NCBI GenBank assembly: GCA_048213135.1
Contig: PS015124.1
Location: 1 to 47,192 of the forward strand
Length of the DNA stretch: 47,192 bases
Source of the DNA: Reclinomonas americana ATCC 50394
Taxonomy: Eukaryota > Jakobida > Jakobea > Jakobida
Direction of reading: 5' to 3'
The translations under genes were made by a program, and so were the position numbers. The notes below the pieces were generated by a model that saw only the letters and a list, made by a program, of their open reading frames with translations, ran no database searches and had not been told where the DNA came from. Shown one piece after another: positions 42,021 to 47,192 of this stretch; positions within the stretch are counted from its first letter, which is position 1; every line of letters starts with the position of its first letter.

Positions 42021-42440
42021 TTTTGCGTCCTTCATGTTTCATCGCTGTCTCTCAAAGCGCAATCGTCATCTCTCCTCACTGTCTCCTTCTCGCTCTCCCC
42101 CTCTTTTCCTTCATGTTTGCTTCGCTTCCTCTCTCTTCTCCTTCTCACCCTCCCCTCACTCTCCCCCTCTCTTTTGCGTCCTTCGTGTTTCATCGCTGTC
42201 GCTCGAAGCGCAATCGTCATCTCTCCTTACTCTCTTCTTCTCGCTCTCCCCCCTCTTTTCCTTCATGTTTTCTTCGCTTCCTCTCTCTTCTCCTTCTCAC
42301 CCTCCCCTCACTCTCCCCCTCTCTTTTGCGTCCTTCGTGTTTCATCGCAGTCTCTCGAGGCACAATCGTCATCTCTCCTTACCCCTCGCTTCCTCTCTCT
42401 CTCTCCCTCTTCACTTCCTCTCTCTTCTCCTTCTCACCCT
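42021..42440. repeat. CT-rich tandem repeat, about 150-bp unit, three copies
   Basis: The phrase ttttgcgtccttcgtgtttc (with variants), followed by atcg and caatcgtcatctctcc, starts near 42021, 42171 and 42323. It lies directly upstream of the exon at 42477. Confidence 0.85.
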
Positions 42441-42476
42441 CCCCTCCCCTTCCCCCTACCCTCCCCCTTCCCCCAG

Positions 42477-42934
42477 GTGCACGTCAGCTCCGCCATTATC
42501 GAATCCGACGCCTCCCAACGCAAGCTGCTGAAGCACGCCATGGTGGCCTACTCCGAGGCCCTCGAACGCCTGCGCTTCGCCCTGCAAAAGCACCTGCAGG
42601 AGTACAGCCACGCCGACAGCGAGGAGAGTGAGGGCGACGAGATCCGCACCCTGTGCGACTCGAACCACACCATCTACGTGCTGGCGAAGCAGTTGCGCTT
42701 GATTTAGTCAGGAGTTGTGTGTGACAGAGTTGACTGACTTTTGTGGGGGCACAGGATTGATACTGCCCACGTGCTTGTGGAGCGATGGATTGGGTGCGTG
42801 CTGTCATTCACTTGATGTCGTCGACTGCGTCTCACTCGTTTGTTCCCAGCGAGCTCGCCAATGCCGAGAACACGGAGCTCCCGCCCGCCCTGCGCGAGTT
42901 TATCGCGGTCGACGGACCGCTGGTGGTGCAGGCT
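42477..42934 (+). CDS. Unidentified helical protein, three exons (internal part)
   Basis: Exons 42477-42691, 42755-42793 and 42850-42934 join in phase. The product reads VHVSSAIIESDASQRKLLKH, AYSEALERLRFALQKHLQEY, an acidic stretch, CDSNHTIYVLAKQ joined to IDTAHVLVERWIG, then ELANAENTELPPALREFI and AVDGPLVVQA. It looks like an all-alpha, perhaps solenoid, protein. A scaffold nucleoporin such as Nup85 crossed my mind, but no motif proves it. Without splicing, a TAG follows LRLI at 42703. The first and last donors are GTTGCG. Upstream exons may be in the 41418-41874 gap; downstream exons may lie in the 43387-43582 gap. Confidence 0.55.
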
Positions 42935-43642
42935 GTTGCGTGCATGTCTCTCTCTCCCTTTGTACGTGGGCGTCGATGTGTTCTGCTCGCTTCTCTCTCA
43001 GTTCAGTTCACTCTCTCACGTCTCAGTCTCCCTTGTCAGTTCATGTTCATTCTCTCCCGTCCCTCCCTCACTTCTCTACGTCTCAGTCGTGGTTGCCTGT
43101 CTGTCTGTTGCACGCTTGCTTCTCCGCCCGCTCTCACATCTCCTCCTTGACCCCTCCTTTCGATCATGCTCGGTTTTTCCCGCTTTGGCAGTCTTGTCTC
43201 CCCGCTCTCGTGTTTCTGCACTCTTACTTCTCTCCGCGAGTCTTGTCTCGGTGCTCGCACCCCCTGTCTCTGTTCTTCTCGCTGACTCCCTTTCCCTCTC
43301 CCTTTCCGTATCCCTCACCCGTCTCCCTTTTCCCCTTTTCCCCCTTCTCCCCCTTCCCCTCCCTTATTCCCCCTTCACCCCCTCCCNNNNNNNNNNNNNN
43401 NNNNNNNNNNNNNNNNNNNNNNNNNNNNNNNNNNNNNNNNNNNNNNNNNNNNNNNNNNNNNNNNNNNNNNNNNNNNNNNNNNNNNNNNNNNNNNNNNNNN
43501 NNNNNNNNNNNNNNNNNNNNNNNNNNNNNNNNNNNNNNNNNNNNNNNNNNNNNNNNNNNNNNNNNNNNNNNNNNNNNNNNNNTGAGAAGAGCTGCGGAAA
43601 AAAGAAGGTCAGTGCCAGCGCTTTGTGTTACTCGCGCACAAT
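42935..43642. other. CT-rich intronic or intergenic sequence with a 196-N gap (43387-43582)
   Basis: Pyrimidine-rich on the plus strand with no supported exon. It separates the plus-strand helical gene from the convergent minus-strand gene. Confidence 0.6.
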
Positions 43643-44413
43643 CTAACGCACCGAATTGGGCGACAACAGCGCATTCGCGTGCTCGGCGAGCGACGGCGAC
43701 ACGACAGTGTGGCCATTGGCGCCGGCCACCGTCTGCTGGTGATGCATCTGTAATCTCTGATTGCGCCCCCACAGGAAGAGCTCCCGATCGCCCTCGGTGA
43801 ATGCGTAGTCGGCCGCGCGCAGCCGCTCACCGAGTCGAGTGGCGACGTTGAAGCGAACAATGCGTGCCACCACGTCGGCCAGTGGGTGTTTCGGTTGCTG
43901 TGCCTTGGTCACCGTGTTCATGTAGGAGACGAAGGGGCCTGCGGGGAGGGGGAACGGGGGAAAGGGGAGAGGAATGAGGGAAGAGGGAAAGGGGAAGGGG
44001 GAAGGGAGAAGAGGGGAGGGGGAAGGGAGAAGAGGGGAGGGGGAAGGGAAGGGCGACGGAGAGGGGAATAAGAGGGAAAGAGGGGGAAAGAGGGGGAAAG
44101 AGGGGGAAAGAGGAATGAGAGAAGGAGGAGGGAGGGAAAAGAGCAGGAATAGACGTGCATGTTGAAGAGGGGAAAGGGGGAGTTGCAATCGCAGTGATCG
44201 CGCATTCATGTACTGTCAGAGCCTCTATTGATCGTCATAATTCTGACACTCATGTTCTCTCACACCTGCTCAACGAACTCTTTCACTCTTCCCAATCACT
44301 CCTCTCTCTCTCTCTTTCACTCTCTTGCTCTGCCTCTCTTTCTCTCTCTCTCTCGTTCGCTCATCGCGATTCTGGACTCTCACGGACCGTACATACTCAG
44401 CACTTCTCAATCA

Positions 44414-44464
<51 letters not shown>

Positions 44465-46000
44465 NNNNNNNNNNNNNNNNNNNNNNNNNNNNNNNNNNNN
44501 NNNNNNNNNNNNNNNNNNNNNNNNNNNNNNNNNNNNNNNNNNNNNNNNNNNNNNNNNNNNNNNNNNNNNNNNNNNNNNNNNNNNNNNNNNNNNNNNNNNN
44601 NNNNNNNNNNNNNNNNNNNNNNNNNNNNNNNNNNNNNNNNNNNNNNNNNNNNNNNNNNNNNNNNNNNNNNNNNNNNNNNNNNNNNNNNNNNNNNNNNNNN
44701 NNNNNNNNNNNNNNNNNNNNNNNNNNNNNNNNNNNNNNNNNNNNNNNNNNNNNNNNNNNNNNNNNNNNNNNNNNNNNNNNNNNNNNNNNNNNNNNNNNNN
44801 NNNNNNNNCCTCTCTCTCTCTCTCTCTCCTTCTCCTCTCCTCTCTCTCTCTCTCTTCTCCCTTCTCCTCTCCCTCCCTCCCTTCTCCTCTCCCTCCCTCC
44901 CTTCTCCCTTTCTCCTTCGCCCTTCTCCCCCTTCTCCTTTCCCCCTCTCCCCCCTTCTCCTCTCCCTCATTCACCTTGCATCTGCACGACAAACGGCGCC
45001 GGCAACCCCACCAACGTCTCCAAATCCGACAACACCTGACTCTCCAACGCCTCCCGCTGATACTTGGCCATCGGCACCTGCACCGCCGCCAGTCTCTCCT
45101 CCAACAACACATGCAAAAAGTGCACATGCGGATGCACGCGCAACACTCGCGTCGGCGACCTAAACACCACCCCATGCCGGCCCGGCTCCGGCTTCCACTC
45201 CGGCAACAGCTCCACCTCCTCCAACAACCAGTGCGCCAGCTCCGATCGCCGCAGTCCCGGAAGCATCCACAAATCATGCTCCGCTGGCACAGCTGCTGGT
45301 GGCAGAACGTTGTCCTCCGGAACAACTACATCCACCGTCACCGCCACCTGCTTTCTCGCGGCCAAAGACGAAGACAAAGACGAAGGCACCAGTGGAGGCG
45401 CGCGTTGTGGAGGCGGAGACGAGCCCACACCAGTGACCATGCCTCGCAGCGCGGGCTTGGCCGTGGCTGGTGGAGGCGGAGGCTGCACAGTGACCACAGG
45501 CGACGATCCATTGCTTCTCTGCGATTGCTGTTGCTGCTGTTGATAAGGATGCATAGGCGAGTACCTAGGCGACGACCATCCATCGCCCTCAAACACCACT
45601 GATGCAGCGAGAATGAGCTTCTCAATCAAGTGACACTCGGGACATTATTAAGAGGTTGTTGTTTACCTTCGCGCTCTCGGTCGCGTGCAACCCGCGCGCG
45701 GTCAATAAGCTCCAATCGTGCAGCTGCAACGTCGCGATTTCGAGTGGGCGTGGTTACCGTTATGCCATTGGCGTTTCCGTAGAGTCGAGTGGAGGTGTTG
45801 AAGGATGACAGTGAAGAGGAGGAGGACGCGGAGGAGGAAGCGAGTGTTGACAGTCCGCTGCTTCCGATCGACGAAGGCAGTGATGCTGTTGGTGTTGGTG
45901 TTTGATGAGTGTGTTGTTGTTGTTGTTGTGGAGGTGGTGGAGGTGGAGAGCGACGAGGAGGGAGAGGTGAGGGAGCAGGACGCGACGGGCTGCTGTACAT
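43643..46000 (-). CDS. Unidentified 417-residue protein with low-complexity N-terminus
   Basis: Exons 46000-45667, 45598-44975 and 43938-43643 join in phase, totalling 418 codons with the stop, so the model is probably complete. Start MYSSPSRPAPSPLPPRRSPP, then poly-Pro, poly-Gln and poly-Ser; a second Gln/Pro-rich stretch (MHPYQQQQQQSQRSNG). The C-terminal half is well ordered: LRRSELAHWLLEEVELLPEW, RVLRVHPHVHFLHVLLEERL, LSDLETLVGLPAPFVVQMQG, YMNTVTKAQQPKHPLADVVA, RLGERLRAADYAFTEGDREL, FLWGRNQRLQMHHQQT. I do not recognise the domain. The gap 44465-44808 lies in intron 2 and hides no exon, since phases match. Confidence 0.6.
44408..44900. repeat. (CT)n repeats around a 344-N gap (44465-44808)
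   Basis: Pure CT on both flanks; an unspanned microsatellite within an intron. Confidence 0.9.
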
Positions 46001-46553
46001 GTTTGGCGTGTGTGTGTGTGGAGAGAGGGGTGTCCTCTGTGGAGTGGGGACAAGAGAGCGTGCGCGTGTGTGTGTTGTCTCTCTCCGTGTGCGCGTGTGT
46101 GTGAAGAGTGAGAGAGCGTGGAGCCGTTTCGCGAGCACTTGGGACGTGGTGCGGCGAATTGCATCATGGCGAAGTTGATTGGTTTCTTTTTTGCTGCTTG
46201 TGCGGGCGGTGGTGGAGAGAGAGATGTGTGATTGGTGGTTGTGCGTGGGAGGGGAGGGGGATGAGAGAGGGGCAGGCGGAATACGTTGTGTTCGAATTTG
46301 CGATAAGTATTGCATGTTGCAGACGATGAGAAGGGCAATGGCGGCATTCATGCCACAAGAAACACGAGCATGCTCGTAGACAGTCTCGGATCACAGACTG
46401 GCATCAGGGGCGAAGGAGAGAGCCTGCCAATTGGCGGTCAATATCCGTCGGTCACACTGCCTGCGTTCCAGCAAGAGGTATTCCAAGTGCAGTAAGTGGT
46501 CACGGCAGGAAAACGTGTGTACTCTGGAAGCAGTGGGCAGCCAACACGTGTGT
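46001..46553. other. Intergenic region
   Basis: GT/GA-rich sequence just above the start of the 417-residue gene (its likely promoter), then ordinary sequence to the TLDc stop at 46554. No supported gene. Confidence 0.5.
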
Positions 46554-47192
46554 TCACTCAACGAGGAAGACTTCGTAGTCAGCCACTTGGAAGTTCCGCG
46601 ATCCCATCAGCGTCGAGTTGTCACATGCTGCACCGTCAGTGCTCTGATAGTAGGACGGAAGGTTGCTGGTGCTGTTGCTGTTGCTGTTGCAGTCGTTCAC
46701 CAAGTACAAATCGCTGTTGCCGAAGTATGGTCCATATCCAGAGTTGTGAATGACGGCGTTCTGCTTCCAATCGTCCTTCGGTGCAAAGCGTCGCGCACTT
46801 GCACCGCTCCACGATGCCGAGAACAGGAAGCTGGAGCAGGTCGGATCAGAGCCCCACATCCCACTTGAAGTCCACGAGACAGGCGTGTATCCACCGCACA
46901 CTCGTCCCTCCGACGATTTGGCCACAGTCAGCGTCGCTCTGCGCACAACCAACCATCCATAAGTCACTTAGCATCTCACTCATCCATTGCTTCAATCACT
47001 CACCCTCGCTTGTCACACCGCTGATGGAATGTGGCTGCGGCAAACCCATCTCGACTGCCCTTGAACAGCAACGTCAATCTGGGCACACTCCCACCGCCAC
47101 CTCGTGCCTGCTGCACCCACTGCAACACCACTCGCGCATCCGCCGCACTCAGCAGATCGCTGTCAATCTTCCTCTCCGCCCGCTCCCGCTGC
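46554..47192 (-). CDS. TLDc-domain protein, second copy, 3' end (cut by the window edge)
   Basis: Exons 47192-47004 and 46938-46554 join in phase. The first gives the end of a Glu/Arg coiled coil (ERAERKIDSDLLSAAD) and the first TLDc strand (RLTLLFKGSRDGFAAATFHQ). The second reads ATLTVAKSSEGRVCGGYTPV, FLFSASWSGASARRFAPKDD, YGPYFGNSDLYLV, an Asn/Ser run, and RNFQVADYEVFLVE before the stop. It is a close paralogue of the 38306-40850 gene in opposite orientation, and its frame is intact where the other has TAG. The RING/zinc-finger part, if present, lies right of the window. Confidence 0.85.

Noticed and set aside
42477-42934. Firm assignment as nucleoporin Nup85
   Set aside because: Only general helical character; no diagnostic motif visible.

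Overview
This is eukaryotic, intron-dense nuclear DNA from a scaffold with eight N gaps. There are no operons, rRNA or tRNA genes that I can see. Exons are short, and introns are CT-, GA- or GT-rich and built largely of simple and tandem repeats. An epsilon-tubulin gene implies a lineage with centrioles or flagella. RING/zinc-finger/TLDc proteins, WD40 arrays and a C45 acyltransferase suit a free-living protist. A chromerid-like alga (for example Vitrella) is only a weak guess. Gene models below were spliced by hand from GT-AG signals, phase continuity and family resemblance.

Layout. 1-8160: tandem cluster of minus-strand seven-blade WD40 genes: A (cut by the left edge), B, C, and a decayed fourth copy D. 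A and B carry an upstream exon resembling the end of a RING finger. 8.2-11.1 kb: purine-rich tandem repeats. 11.2-11.6 kb: plus-strand fragment of a DOCK-family GEF gene. 11.7-17.3 kb: minus-strand SRP72, with its third exon inverted relative to the others. 17.34-17.9 kb: a four-unit repeat with TGACGTCA palindromes between the divergent SRP72 and a small coiled-coil gene (SSNA1/DIP13-like, 17.9-20.0 kb). 20.06-24.57 kb: epsilon-tubulin, minus strand, ending 41 bp from the coiled-coil gene. 24.67-32.54 kb: one predicted plus-strand gene joining a seven-blade WD40 propeller, fibronectin-III-like segments and a MAP3K-like kinase. 33.3-36.3 kb: secreted C45 acyltransferase/peptidase-like protein. 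36.6-38.1 kb: coiled-coil protein with an unrecognised C-terminal domain. 38.3-40.85 kb: RING/zinc-finger/coiled-coil/TLDc gene with an in-frame TAG. 41.3-42.9 kb: a signal-peptide start at a gap and an unidentified helical protein. 43.6-46.0 kb: unidentified 417-residue protein, minus strand. 46.55-47.19 kb: 3' end of a second TLDc gene, minus strand.

Functional themes: protein targeting (SRP72), centriole/basal body (epsilon-tubulin and perhaps the SSNA1-like neighbour), and signalling or ubiquitin-type scaffolds (WD40, RING, TLDc, kinase). I see no metabolic pathway cluster. The most notable points are the WD40-FN3-kinase architecture, a recurrent GTTGCG 5' splice site in at least six genes, tandem repeats made from exon-intron junctions, and an inverted contig within SRP72.
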